The notes under the pieces were generated by a model that was given only the letters and a program-made list of their open reading frames with translations, was not told where the DNA came from and ran no database searches. The position numbers and the translations under genes are program-made. Source: Pempheris klunzingeri (lineage: Eukaryota; Chordata; Actinopteri; Acropomatiformes; Pempheridae). From it: a stretch of DNA of 64,000 bases. Of this stretch, positions 1 to 11,988 are shown in pieces (position 1 is the first letter of the stretch; the number at the start of each line of letters is the position of its first letter). The stretch is taken from NCBI RefSeq assembly GCF_042242105.1, contig NC_092030.1, positions 173,501 through 237,500 on the forward strand. Reading direction: 5' to 3'.

Positions 1-2060
1 GGCAGCCTGCAGCGCCTCCTGGACGAAGAGCCGCAGCATCTTGTCCTGCCGGTCACAGGAGCCACACAGCCCCATGGCTTTACAGGCCTCCGCTGGTTTC
101 TATGGAGACACGGACGCAGCATCAGACACACGGCGTGGACACTTTCCTCCTGGTGTTACCCCGACGACCAGCAGGACACATCCAGCTCACCACAGCAGCA
201 GTGACGAAGCTGATGGCCGCTGGGAGCATCTTCTCCACCTCCTCCCTGCAGAGCTTGGCCGTCCCGGCTGGTCCAGGCAGGTGGTCGCACAGGCGCTCAA
301 CGGCGTCCTGGATCCTTTTCTGAAATAGAGGAGTGTGGTGTGTAGAGCCTCGTAACATTTGAACATTACTTTGAACATTATTCCCTCTGACGGACGCTCT
401 GTGCTGTCAGCAATAACACACAAAGGTAAAGGTGCACTAAAGGTGCTCATCACTACCAGAGCTTGTCAGACCACACTCCTGTAAGCCACCAGACTCCACC
501 GACAAAAGCAACAGTTTTACCATGCAGAACACAGGGGCTGCTGGTCTACTGCTGTCTGGACCAGTTAGTTTGTTTGTGTTATTATATGACTGGTGTTTTA
601 AAATGATTACCTCAGATCCAACATAACAACTATGTAACACAGACACACTGACTGATGGAGGCAGCAGCAGAGCAGCAGCTCCTGTGTCCTGTTCTCTAAA
701 ATCCCTGTTTTAGTGAATGTAGTCTGGTGTGTGTGCTGTTTGTGGTTAAACCAAAAGGATCTTCCAGGTCTCTCTCTGTAGGGATCCTTTCCATGATGCT
801 GTCACACACTTAGAATAACACTCTGAGCCTGTCAGTGGATCAAACAAGCTCTTTTAGTGGACCTACTGTGATCAGGTGCAGTTGTCCCAAAGGATCACGT
901 TGCAGCCATTGCAGCCCGTTTGGTGTCTGCTGGCTGAGGTGATCTACTGGACCAGTTCCAACACTTTTACTACCTACCAGTCACTCAGACACCAGGATGT
1001 GGACAGAGAGGACCCTGGGGGAGAAACAGTTACCTAAGACTTACCTATTTAAACATGCACTAAAACTGTTCCACCATTCACTGGTTCCCTCATGTATGTG
1101 TCATGTATGTGTTGAATCAGTCCCAGGTGGTTTTTAACTGTTCACAGGTCATAGTTTCAGTTTTATATGATGATAATGAGAGTTTTTGAGAGTTAACTGC
1201 TGAAATATCATTCAAGCTAGAATAAAGAGTGGTCCACACTGGTTGATGGGTGTCATGTTGTGCTCATGAATATAAATAAAATGGTGCTGACTCTGTCTAA
1301 TCAGCCCCCGGCCACCACAGGTTTCCACCACGCCAGAGCGACGGTGAGCGTTCGGTCATCTTTCTGTAACTATCCGTAGGGCATGCAGGGGCCCCCAGCC
1401 CCCCACAGAGGGAAGAGGAGCTTTGAGGTGAGAAACTAAATCCAGTTGTGAAATTTTAAGCTTTTCTTAGACAGAAAAGAGGAAACGGCCTGCAGAACAG
1501 AGAAGACACACACCTGTTGACAGTGTGTGAGAGTGTGTGTGTGAGAGAGGAATGTGTTCCAGCTGACAGAGTGTTTGTGGTGTGTTTGTTTGATTTAATG
1601 AAAGAATGGAGCCCTTGAGCTCTCAGTGTGTGTTTTAATCTTGACCTGTGATAGCGGACGCTGACAGTATCGGTAATAGTATCAGTGAGTAAAGTAAATG
1701 TTGTCGTAGCGTGGAGTGTGTTTGCTGACTATTGTGCTCACCTGGAGGTCTGCGCTGGAGAACAGGTCAGCCAGGAGTTCAAATATGTGGGTGCAGTCCT
1801 GGCAGATGTCCCCAGTCTGAGGGTTAAATCAGAGGCACAAAATCACTGAACGAACCAACACCGTAAAACTCTTCTCGTCACAGTGAGTGTGTGTGAGTGT
1901 GTGTGAGTGTGTGTGAGCAGCTGTCCCTCCTGTACGAGACGCTCTCATGGTGTTTCAGAGTCACTGGTCTTTTATACATCTCACAGATAAATGTTGGACG
2001 TCTCACTGCCCCGCCTGTGTTTGACCCAGTTTACATCAAAAACAGATTAGAAAATGGAGG

Positions 2061-2146
<86 letters not shown>

Positions 2147-2414
2147 CTGTTTTTGGGTGTTTTGAATATAAACTATGATTTTGATAAACTTACTGCTGTG
2201 GGGGCGTCCGGAGCGAGTTGGACACCATCATCATTAAAAGCAGAAGCTGCAGGGAAACATTCATCATTAATAATCCTCACTGAGACGCATCTGATCACCG
2301 TTCACCTCATCCTCATCACCACCTCATCCTCATCCTCATCCTCATCACCACCACCATCATCTTCATCTCACCACAGCAGATGAGCAGCAGCAGAGCGGTC
2401 TGGAGCGAGGTCAT
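1..2414 (-). CDS. Secreted saposin-B-domain protein (surfactant protein B/prosaposin-like), 5' part
   Basis: Coding exons in transcript order are 2414-2372, 2246-2194, 1816-1742, 319-191 and 99-1, and the gene continues beyond the left edge. All junctions are GT-AG and phases agree (1, then 0,0,0). The first 133 residues are visible. A hydrophobic signal peptide (about residues 1-16, starting MTSLQTALLLLICC) is followed by a short acidic linker and one complete saposin-B module with the six-cysteine pattern C37, C40, C68, C81, C106 and C112, ending in GLCGSC. Saposin modules bind or perturb lipids in lysosomes or secreted surfactant. Unlike mammalian prosaposin and SFTPB, I see no N-terminal saposin-A-type domain before the first B module. 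SFTPB lies near GGCX in human, and ggcx is also in this window, so an sftpb-like gene is my preferred reading. Prosaposin-like remains possible, so no symbol is given. The ATG at 2414-2412 is chosen because a TATA box lies about 60 bp upstream. Confidence 0.78.
470..1030 (+). mobile_element. Dispersed foldback element, copy 1 (long form)
   Basis: It lies in the saposin gene intron between the exons at 191-319 and 1742-1816. Near 690-790 it holds the family signature CTAAAATCCCTGTTTTAG followed by TTTGTGGTTAAACCAAAAGG, with a degraded inverted counterpart at its left side. From about 656 to 1030 it is nearly identical to 33873-34245, with only a handful of substitutions seen by eye. No coding capacity is seen. 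The class is unassigned (MITE-like/foldback). Confidence 0.65.
2064..2144. repeat. (TG)n microsatellite, about 40 copies
   Basis: This is a pure TG run inside the intron of the minus-strand saposin gene, between its second and third coding exons. The Cys-Val frames across it are artefacts. Confidence 0.95.
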
Positions 2415-2439
2415 CCTGTCCTGTTCGGGCTCGTCGCCG

Positions 2440-2482
2440 TCCGTCTTCCCCCCCAACGCACTCAGACTGCTGCTTATATTGG
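2440..2482 (-). promoter_or_regulatory. TATA-type core promoter of the saposin-domain gene
   Basis: On the minus strand CCAATATAAGC occurs at about 2482-2472, with the ATATAA core near 2479-2474. A start site about 25-30 bp downstream (near 2445-2450) would give a 5' UTR of roughly 30-35 nt before the ATG at 2414. The assignment is by motif and position only. Confidence 0.45.
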
Positions 2483-3013
2483 ACAGACCCACCTGCCACC
2501 TTCAGCCCCCACCAACCAGACTTCAGGTCAACCCGCCTCATGAGAGCGTGATAAGACATCTTTTCAGCACAGAGGAACAGATTCTTTCCGTGTGTCAATA
2601 AGCTAATATTAGTCAGGTTTCATATCCTCACACCAAGGTGCAAAAACTATTTTAAAGACGCAGGTGTGTTTTCACATGTGCTGTCCTCAGTTTCTCTCAG
2701 GCACATTCTTCTCTGCATCCACCGCCTTCTTACCGGTCAGGGTCAGGGGGCCTCGTCGGCTGGGCCCTGTTAGAGTCCAGCCTCTCTCCCAGGTCTATCT
2801 AAAGGATCGAATCAGTGTTTGTGCAGCTCCATGTCCCCACACTGAGGTTAATAATGGTTTTGCAGCACCATGGACGTGTTTCTCGCCTCTCTTTTAGTCT
2901 GAGAAACTGAAGTGAGACAAATGATCCTCCTGTTTCAAACAGCCGACACCTCCTCCAGCCTCACTGACCTGAGTCTGCTGGTTTTGACCTCTCTGTGTGT
3001 ATGTAGATCTTTT

Positions 3014-3016
<3 letters not shown>

Positions 3017-3097
<81 letters not shown>
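3017..3097. repeat. (TG)n microsatellite
   Basis: About 40 TG dinucleotides followed by a G-rich tail. A second short CA run lies at 3253-3288. Confidence 0.95.
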
Positions 3098-3098
<1 letters not shown>

Positions 3099-3251
3099 CG
3101 GGGGCGGGGGGGTACACACAAAAAGGATGTGATGTGAAGACAGAACTGGGCCTCAGCTGTAGAAACCATCTCATGCTCAGAAACCAGAGCTGTTCCTCTT
3201 CTGGCTCTCACTACCTTCACTGTGTGTTTGTGAGGTGATCAACAACACTGT

Positions 3252-3289
<38 letters not shown>

Positions 3290-3395
3290 GTGAAGTGCAG
3301 TTTTACATGTAAAAGAGTTCATGTCGTCCACCTGATGATAATGTCATGGTCTGAAGTTCAGACTGCTCATCATAACCAGGCCTGTGGTGACACAC

Positions 3396-3838
3396 AGGCC
3401 TCTCCGGCCCACTCCAGGTCTCTCTGGCCCACTCCAGGTCTCTCTGGCTCGCTCCAGGTCTCTCTGGCCCACTCCAGGTCTCTCCGGCCCACTCCAGGTC
3501 TCTCCGGCCCGCACCAGGTCTCTCTGGCTCGCTCCAGGTCTCTCTGGCTTGCTCCAGGTCTCTCCAGGCCTCTCCGGCCCACTCCAGGTCTCTCTGGCCC
3601 ACTCCAGGTCTCTCTGGCCCGCTCCAGGTCTCTCTGGCTCGCTCCAGGTCTCTGGCTTGCTCCAGGTCTCTCCAGGCCTCTCCGGCCCACTCCAGGCCTC
3701 TCTGGCCCACTCCAGGCCTCTCTGGCCCACTCCAGGTCTCTCCGGCCCACTCCAGGTCTCTCCGGCCCGCACCAGGTCTCTCCAGGTTGCTCCGGCCCGC
3801 TCCAGGTCTCTCCAGGTCTCTCTGGCCCGCTCCAGACC
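3396..3838. repeat. 20-bp minisatellite (CTCTGGCCCACTCCAGGTCT type)
   Basis: About 22 units of 20 bp vary at GGCCCA/GGCTCG/GGCCCG. A few units are shortened. Because 20 is not a multiple of three and the unit lacks stops, frames stay open on both strands and give 20-residue peptide repeats. These are not genes. Confidence 0.93.
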
Positions 3839-4521
3839 TCCCAGCTCCAGTTTCATGGTGAACTCTGATCTCTTCCGGTCTGTCAGTCTGCTCTCTCTGC
3901 TGCTACATCTCCTCTGTCCTGAAGCTCTTCATTAGCATAGAGAATGAGACCCTGATGTCTGTCAGTGATGGTTTATTCAGGTTTTAATGAAGGCTTTCAC
4001 ATCACACCATGTTGCATCACGTCTTCAGGCCTACGCCCTGGTTCAGCTCTGGTGGATTCTGTCGGGCTGCTCGAACCCAGAGCCTCTCTGGATTAACTCC
4101 TGAGCGTGGCTGAACCATGTGACACCACACCCTGCTGACTCATAATCCAGCGTGTGATGCTTTGTGCCAGAGAAACCACTTTCACCTTCACGGCCCCCTC
4201 CTTCTCGTCTCTGCTCCACCTTTGTGTCCAGGTTTCTTCACTTGCTGTCTGGTCTGTGTTTTCTACGTCCGTTGGACCGGGCTCTCCCTCTGGCCGGGGG
4301 GGTCGTCTCCTCTTCTTTTGGAAAAGCTTTAGTTCATATGACGGGCAGTGTTTGAGGAGCAGGCTAATAAGCGTCTGGTGAGTCTGTTGTCAGTGGTTCT
4401 GGTGCTGTGCCCCCCAACAGCTGCTTCCAATGAGCCGCGCAAGCCGAGAGGGACATTAAATCCATGTGCCAGAGCCAGAAGAACGGGGGAAATCCAGACC
4501 AGGTTCTGTTCTTCTGTTCCC

Positions 4522-4992
4522 CCGGTTCTGGAGCTGTCCCCTAGTCCTGGAGCTGTCCCTCTGTCCTGGAGCTGTCCCTCGGTCCTGGAGCTGTCCCCTA
4601 GTCCTGGAGCTGTCCCTCTGTCCTGGAGCTGTCCCCTAGTCCTGGAGCTGTCCCTCTGTCCTGGAGCTGTCCCCCTGGAGCTGTCCCTCGGTCCTGGAGC
4701 TGTCCCTCTGTCCTGGAGCTGTCCCCTAGTCCTGGAGCCGTCCCCTAGTCCTGGAGCCGTGCCTTGGTCCTGGAGCTGTCCCCTAGTCCTGGAGCTGTCC
4801 CTCTGTCCTGGAGCTGTCCCCTAGTCCTGGAGCTGTCCCTCTGTCCTGGAGCTGTCCCCTAGTCCTGGAGCTGTCCCCTAGTCCGGGAGCTGTCCCTCGG
4901 TCCTGGAGCTGTCCCCTAGTCCTGGAGCTGTCCCTCGGTCCTGGAGCTGTCCCCTAGTCCTGGAGCTGTCCCCTAGTCCTGGAGCTGTCCCT
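4522..4992. repeat. 19-bp minisatellite (TCCTGGAGCTGTCCCTCGG type)
   Basis: About 25 copies alternate between CCCTCGG, CCCTCTG and CCCCTAG variants. The array is intergenic. Confidence 0.93.
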
Positions 4993-5465
4993 CCCAGGTT
5001 ATTATCTCAGGTGATTATTTCAGGCGATTATTTAAGATAAGTTAAAAGATAAGATAAAACTTTACTTGACGTTCACTGTTATAGCAGGTGTGTTCAGTGT
5101 TGACAGGAAGTTGTAGGAATGCTGGCAGCCAACCAGGTGTCATTCTTTCCAGGTCATCTTACTTCCTCGATCGCTGTGTGTCGTGTGTCTAGCTGCTCAG
5201 CCTCCGTCCTCTCACCTGAATCTCAGTGGTCGCAGAGCAGCTTCAGCTCCTGCTGTTAAAGCTGCATGTTTGAGCACACGACCCTTTAAAGTTTGAAATC
5301 TCCCATCCCGCTCCTCAAGGACGAAGGTTTCCATCCTTACAGCCTTAAACTATCAAACTCAAACATGCCTCAGTAAGTGCATTTGAGCGTTAGCATCCCA
5401 AATGTAGCCCTTCCCCATAGTAAGATATTAAGATTAGCATGTTAGCACGTAGCTCACAGTAAAGT

Positions 5466-6357
5466 AAATCAGAGCACACTGGGGTCTATCAGGGCACACG
5501 AGTGTATCAGAGCACACTGGGGTCTATCAGGGCACACTGGGGTCTATCAGAGCACACGGGTGTATCAGAGCACACTGGGGTCTATCAGGGCACACTGGGG
5601 TCTATCAGAGCACACTGGGGTCTATCAGGGCACACTGGGGTGTCTCAGAGCACACTGGGGTGTCTCAGGGCACACTGGGGTGTCTCAGGGCACACTGGGG
5701 TGTCTCAGAGCACACTGGGGTGTATCAGGGCACACTGGGGTGTATCAGGGCACACTGGGGTGTCTCAGGGCACACTGGGGTCTATCAGGGCACACTGGGG
5801 TCTATCAGAGCACACTGGGGTGTCTCAGGGCACACTGGGGTCTATCAGGGCACACTGGGGTGTATCAGGGCACACTGGGGTGTCTCAGGGCACACTGGGG
5901 TGTCTCAGGGCACACTGGGGTCTATCAGGGCACACTGGGGTCTATCAGAGCACACTGGGGTGTCTCAGGGCACACTGGGGTCTATCAGGGCACACTGGGG
6001 TGTATCAGGGCACACTGGGGTCTATCAGGGCACACGGGTGTATCAGAGCACACTGGGGTGTCTCAGGGCACACTGGGGTGTATCAGGGCACACTGGGGTC
6101 TATCAGGGCACACTGGGGTGTCTCAGGGCACACTGGGGTGTATCAGGGCACACTGGGGTGTATCAGAGCACACTGGGGTGTCTCAGAGCACACTGGGGTG
6201 TCTCAGGGCACACTGGGGTGTCTCAGAGCACACTGGGGTGTATCAGGGCACACTGGGGTGTATCAGAGCACACTGGGGTGTCTCAGGGCACACTGGGGTG
6301 TATCAGAGCACACTGGGGTGTCTCAGAGCACACTGGGGTGTCTCAGGGCACACTGGG
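5466..6357. repeat. 20-bp minisatellite (TGTCTCAGGGCACACTGGGG type)
   Basis: About 44 highly uniform 20-bp units differ at two dimorphic sites (TCTATC/TGTATC/TGTCTC and CAGGG/CAGAG). All forward frames are open for up to 300 codons only because the unit lacks stops. The array is intergenic. Confidence 0.95.
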
Positions 6358-6447
6358 TCCTAGTTATCTGTTATCTGGACGCACAGACTTCCCAGACGTC
6401 CCTCCAGGTTTATCTTTATGACGAGTAGTCCAGTAACCCAGACTCAG

Positions 6448-6482
<35 letters not shown>

Positions 6483-8979
6483 CCACAATAACACTAACCT
6501 CTGAGTCTGTGCGTTTCATTTCATTTTAGCCCCTTTACAACACAGAGTCCTCTTCCTGTTGAGCATATAATGTAATGTCAGAGCAGTGAGGAAAGCGGCC
6601 TGAAACTGAGCCAAAGGGGAAGTGAGAACGACCTGAGGTGCCAACAGACTGACAATAGCAGGTTGTAGCATTGTGCTGCTGACAGGTCCAGTCACCTGGC
6701 GTCACAATACGTGTCTGATAATAATCGTCATCGGGATCTCATGACACCGCTACAACCTGTCTGTCCTCTGTTTCCTCCTGCCCTCTCTTTGTGTCGGTGA
6801 TGCTTGTGAAATCACTTTGGCATCCTGCACATTCGCTGCCTCCTCTGCGCTCACACTTTACCTTTGGGTCGGCTCCAGGTGAATTATGGATGTTTTTCTG
6901 GCCAGATGTGATCCAACTCCAACAAAGAGATGCTGATTCAGACTCAACGGTCATCACAAAATATACCCCGGCATCAAAACTGACATAAAGGACCAAAGGG
7001 AGACGTCCAGATGATGAACAGGCCAGAGGTGAAAAGGTGACCTCAGCGAAACCTTCAGCCAATCACAGTTGGGTTTCAGTTGTCAGTCAGTCACCCGCTG
7101 CAGGGTGCCCCCATGATTAATAAGTATGCCCCACATTTCTGTCTATCAAGGCTTTCGGTATAACCCTCCCTCTTTACAAGATAAAAAACATGTGCAGAGG
7201 AAACAATGGACACCCCCGAACACACCCCTCCAAAACAAAACCTGTTTTATATGTAAACCTACACGGCAAGTACACACACGTGTTTCATGTCCCATAATGC
7301 CGTGTGTGCGTGTGCAGCTCTTATTGTTGACTCAGTCCAGTTTATCAACACAGATCAGAGCGCTCATTAAATAATCAGCTCAGGCAAATATTTTCCTCCT
7401 GATGGATGACACGTCTGAATAACAAATAATAATCATTATTTAACCGGGCATTAATGTTTACCTGTTGGCCGCCCAATCCGGAAACAACAGTCCAATAAAT
7501 CTTCACCCTGAACTCTCACTCAGGTCAACGCAGGGCAGCAGAGTGTGTGTGTGTGTGAGAGATGAGCAGCAGACAGCGTCATCAGGACCTACAGATGCTG
7601 AGGACACAGCGTGCAGATTAGCGATCTAATGAACATACATGTGAACACACAACACGCCTCCAGACTCATTCAGAGTTTCATCTTTGTGTGGAAAAAGGGC
7701 AAATTAACAAAGCGAGATGTTTCATGGGCTCCTCACACTGTTGTTGTGAACTGACCCAGTTGTTGGCGTGTGACTCGGCTCAGGCTGGGTGTTGGCTATT
7801 TAATGGAATAAAAGGTTTTTCTGAGAGTGTCTGTAGACTTGCCAGGTGTCGGCCGGGGTGATGAGCCAGTCGAACAGAGCCGCCAGGTCTCACGACGTGA
7901 GCATGTTTTCTTACAGTCAGTCTGAAATACGTCTGGACTGTTTGGCCGTCGCTGAGGCGAGCCGCAGTCTGACATGACGTCTGTCCGCTCTTCCTACAGT
8001 CCAGGCCGTCATCGTTCAGTGCCACTGCCTCTTCATCCACTCTGTGCTCATGAAGAGCCTGAGACACTAAATGATGTCTGATTAAAATAGTTTAAGAATG
8101 AACTGACGTCTCATCAGTAATAAGTTCAGGTGACATTCCTGCAGGCTGGAAACTCCTGTCAGCGTAAACAGCGTGGGGGAGACGCCTTGGCTTTACTGTC
8201 TCCAGTGCTGCTGCTTCCTTATTGTGTTGTAGGAGGGCAAGGTCTCATTGTACGCCTGTATACTAACTTATTGTTATCTTAAAAGGCAAAAGTGACTCAT
8301 GCATTGTACTGAACAGCTCTGCTTCCTGGACTGTGGGGGAATTATTCCAGTCACCACAGGACTGAGGCTTTGTTGAGGCCTTGAAAACCTGCTGTTGTTC
8401 TTGAGTTCGTTGCTTGATTGTAAAAGTGGAGTTTCCCAACAGCGTGCTCCTGTCAGATGCACAAAAAACCTGCAGCGCGCCAACCAGGCCGCTGGAGAAA
8501 CATGATTGATTGCTAAACTCTGAGGTTGGCTTGCTAACAACGATTGCTGTTAATTTCTGCTTTTTTGACTTTGTTCTTAGAGGAAACTGGACTGGACTGC
8601 TGCAGCTCTGCTGTGGATGGTGCAAGCAGGACGATGTGCTCTGTTAGGCAGCAGGCAGTCTGATCTCTCACTTCTGTCCTCTGCATGAAAACTATCAGTT
8701 CATTTAAATGTTTGAGTCCTGCCACCTTATGAACGGTTATTAAAGACCTCACCGTATGTGAATAACTTTTCTTCCCACTAAAACTTTCTGTGTCTGCCGT
8801 AAACATGAGTACGATGTTCAGCCTATTAATCAACGTTCTCTAAAGTCTTTAAATCATTTCAGAGCACAGACAGAGATTGTGTGCACAGGACAAGACTGAC
8901 TGACTGAGTGCAGCTGGAGGAGTCCTGAACCTGCAGCCTGAGCTGTGTGACGCTGCTGTTTTAATTTTCATTGGTCAGC

Positions 8980-9015
8980 GTCTGAAGACGGCGTCTTCAG
9001 ACGCCGTCTTCAGAC
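8980..9015. repeat. Perfect 11-bp-arm hairpin with partial tandem copy
   Basis: The arms GTCTGAAGACG and CGTCTTCAGAC are separated by a single G (8980-9002). The right arm is then repeated once (CGTCTTCAGAC near 9005-9015). No adjacent gene explains it. Confidence 0.8.
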
Positions 9016-9574
9016 GTCCTGTTCTGTCCACAAACTAAAGATCATCAGTTCACTGTACCAGAGGAGGAAAGACACCAGAAAACCTTCACATTTGGGAGGC
9101 TGGAACCAGAGAATGTGACTTTTAATTGATGATCAGCAGCTGATTAATTTGATAGTGGAACTGATGATGAATTGACTGATGGCTGCAGCTCTGATAGTTC
9201 TGAAGGATTTTTAGGATCTTTAACAGTCATTTGCTGTCGTTCAGGCTGACGGACTTTCTTCACTCGTCTGTTCCTTGTTGTGTTATCAGTGAAAAAGCCT
9301 TTGTACGTCCACGGGCTCCCCAGCCAAACACACACATACACACTCCGGCAAACCCACGTCCAACCGTACATCTGTCTTTCCTTTTCCACGTTATACAGTC
9401 ACTTATTTACCTGAGCTGACACCCTCAGTTAATATGTCCCTGGTCTGACCTCTGATCCTAAATGTGTGATAAATGGCTTCTGGTTTAATCACAGGCTGAA
9501 GATGCATCAACGCTTTTTCCTTCATTAGGAGGAAGTGTGAATTTCTTCCCCTTTTTCAAAGACTTTCTCAAGTC

Positions 9575-9711
<137 letters not shown>

Positions 9712-9868
9712 CATCAGAAAATCAATTACGTTCAAACTAACTAACTAAGGTAAGCCAGGAAAGACCAGCAGCGTGTGATGTTTCTGACCGCTGGGCTCTG
9801 AGTGAGAACATCAGTCCGTCAATAGCTGATAAGAATGAAGTGTTTCAGTCAGCGCAGCAACAAGGAAG

Positions 9869-9944
9869 GAGGAAGTGACTGACAGGAGCTTCACCTGAGC
9901 AACCCAGGGAGGGCGAGGCCTCAAGGCCCCCGTCTGAATATAAG
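9869..9944 (+). promoter_or_regulatory. Peroxidase promoter: PU.1-like site and TATA box
   Basis: GAGGAAGTG at 9869-9877 matches the core of the myeloid ETS factor PU.1. ATATAAG at 9938-9944 is a TATA box. A start about 25-30 bp downstream would open a short non-coding exon that ends at a good donor (ACAG/GTAACA, 10016/10017). The PU.1 reading is motif-based, but fits a myeloid peroxidase. Confidence 0.5.
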
Positions 9945-9967
9945 GAGGTGCTGCAGTCACACACAGC

Positions 9968-10016
9968 ACCGCAAACTCCTCCTGTCCACGAGCATCCGAA
10001 CGCCTCACAGAGACAG
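9968..10016 (+). other. Predicted non-coding first exon of the peroxidase gene
   Basis: It lies downstream of the TATA box and ends in a GTAACA donor at 10017. The next acceptor (TTGCAG, 10511-10516) lies two bases before the start codon, so the first exon would be entirely 5' UTR. The 5' boundary is only estimated from the TATA distance. Confidence 0.45.
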
Positions 10017-10518
10017 GTAACAGCACTGACACCGTCCGTCTGGATGCTCAGCATGTTTCTATCATGTTCACTGATTCAGAGATTTAATTTAGGTTATCAG
10101 GTTTGGTGTGAACACCTCTGACTCTTGTTTTTTATTTGAGTTTAAAGCTCATGCTCATTCTCAGCTCTGGTCCCCAGTTGGACTTTTACATGCAAAGTGC
10201 AGTTAAAGTATGCAGAAGTCTGCGTCGTCTGAACTGAGAGATGTGGAATTAGAATAACGTACCAACAGTACACCTGCGGTAATGTAGAGCTCATTTAGAT
10301 AAAAGCAGCTTTTAGCCAGAACTGCACCTTTGCTGTGGAGGGTTTAATGTGTGAGGTGATTGTACTTTGTGCTGCTGACGTGCTGCACAGGTGAGCGCTC
10401 TGTGTGGAGGAAGCTGACGGGTATCTTCAGGTTGGAGCTCTGGTGTCTCCCTGTTTCTGTCGGTCTCGCTCTGACTGACTGTAGTTATTCTGCTGACTCT
10501 GGTCCGTCTGTTGCAGAG

Positions 10519-11173
10519 ATGCTTCTGTCCGTCGTCCTCGTGCTGGGCGTCGGCCTGCTGCCCGCTCAATCCAAACCAGCAGGTAGGTGTGAAGGGCCGA
10601 GGGCGCAGCCTGAGTGTGTGTGTGTGTTACATCAGTGCTCAGGTTTAAATGATGAGAGTGTTGTTTGTTTGCAGGAGAATATCTGGGCAGTCCTCTCCTC
10701 CAGCAGTGTTTTGAGGAGGCCAAGAAGATTGTGGATGATGCGTACAGATACTCCAGAGAAGAGTGAGTCCGTCCTCTGGGTTACTTAATGAAACAGTAGA
10801 TGATCTTCCACATCAGCGCAGCTTCTGTGTTCCCTGCTTCATGAACGCAGCACAACACAGCAGCTCACTGCCACAGCTCACTGCCACAGCTCAGTAAAGT
10901 CAAACCTTCCACAGCCGGACTTCACTGTGTGCCATTTTCTCCTCCAGGAGTGTGAGACGAGTCCGCAGGGAGGAGGTGCGTCCTCACGACGCTCTCCGTC
11001 TCATGAAGCAGCCCCGTGGTCTGACGCGCTCGGCCGTGAGGTCTGCAGACTACATGGCACAAACCCTCCGTCTGCTGCATGAAAGGGTGCATCATGTCCA
11101 CAAACGCTCTCTGAATGCAACAGGTTAGACACACACACACACTCACACACACACACACAGAGACACACAGACA

Positions 11174-11208
<35 letters not shown>

Positions 11209-11273
11209 ACACACAGACAGACACACACACACACACACTCACACACACACACACAGAGACACACAGACAGACA

Positions 11274-11308
<35 letters not shown>

Positions 11309-11711
11309 ACACACACACACACACACACAGAGACACACAGACAGACACACACACACACACACTCACACACACACACACAGAGACACACAGACAGACAGAC
11401 ACACACACACACACACACACACAGAGACACACAGACAGACACACACACACACACACACAGACAGACACACACACACACAGAGAGACACACAGACAGACAC
11501 ACACACACACACACACAGACAGACACACACACACACAGAGAGACACACAGACAGACACACACACACACACACAGACAGACACACACACACACACACACAC
11601 ACACAGAGAGACACACAGACAGACACACACACACACACACAGACAGACACACACACACACACACACACAGAGAGACACACAGACAGACACACACACACAC
11701 ACACACAGACA

Positions 11712-11751
<40 letters not shown>

Positions 11752-11943
11752 GACACACACACACACACACACACACAGAGACACACACTCACACACAGAG
11801 AGAGACACACACACACACACTCACACACAGAGACACACACACACACACACACACTCACACACACACACACACTCACACACACAGAGAGACACACACACAC
11901 ACACACTCACACACTCACACACAGAGAGACACACAGACACACA

Positions 11944-11988
<45 letters not shown>

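Noticed and set aside
5502-6428. 308-codon plus-strand frame with LGCLRAHWGVSGHTGVSQ repeats
   Set aside because: All three forward frames are open across the stop-less 20-bp minisatellite. Peptide periodicity of 20 residues simply mirrors the DNA period.
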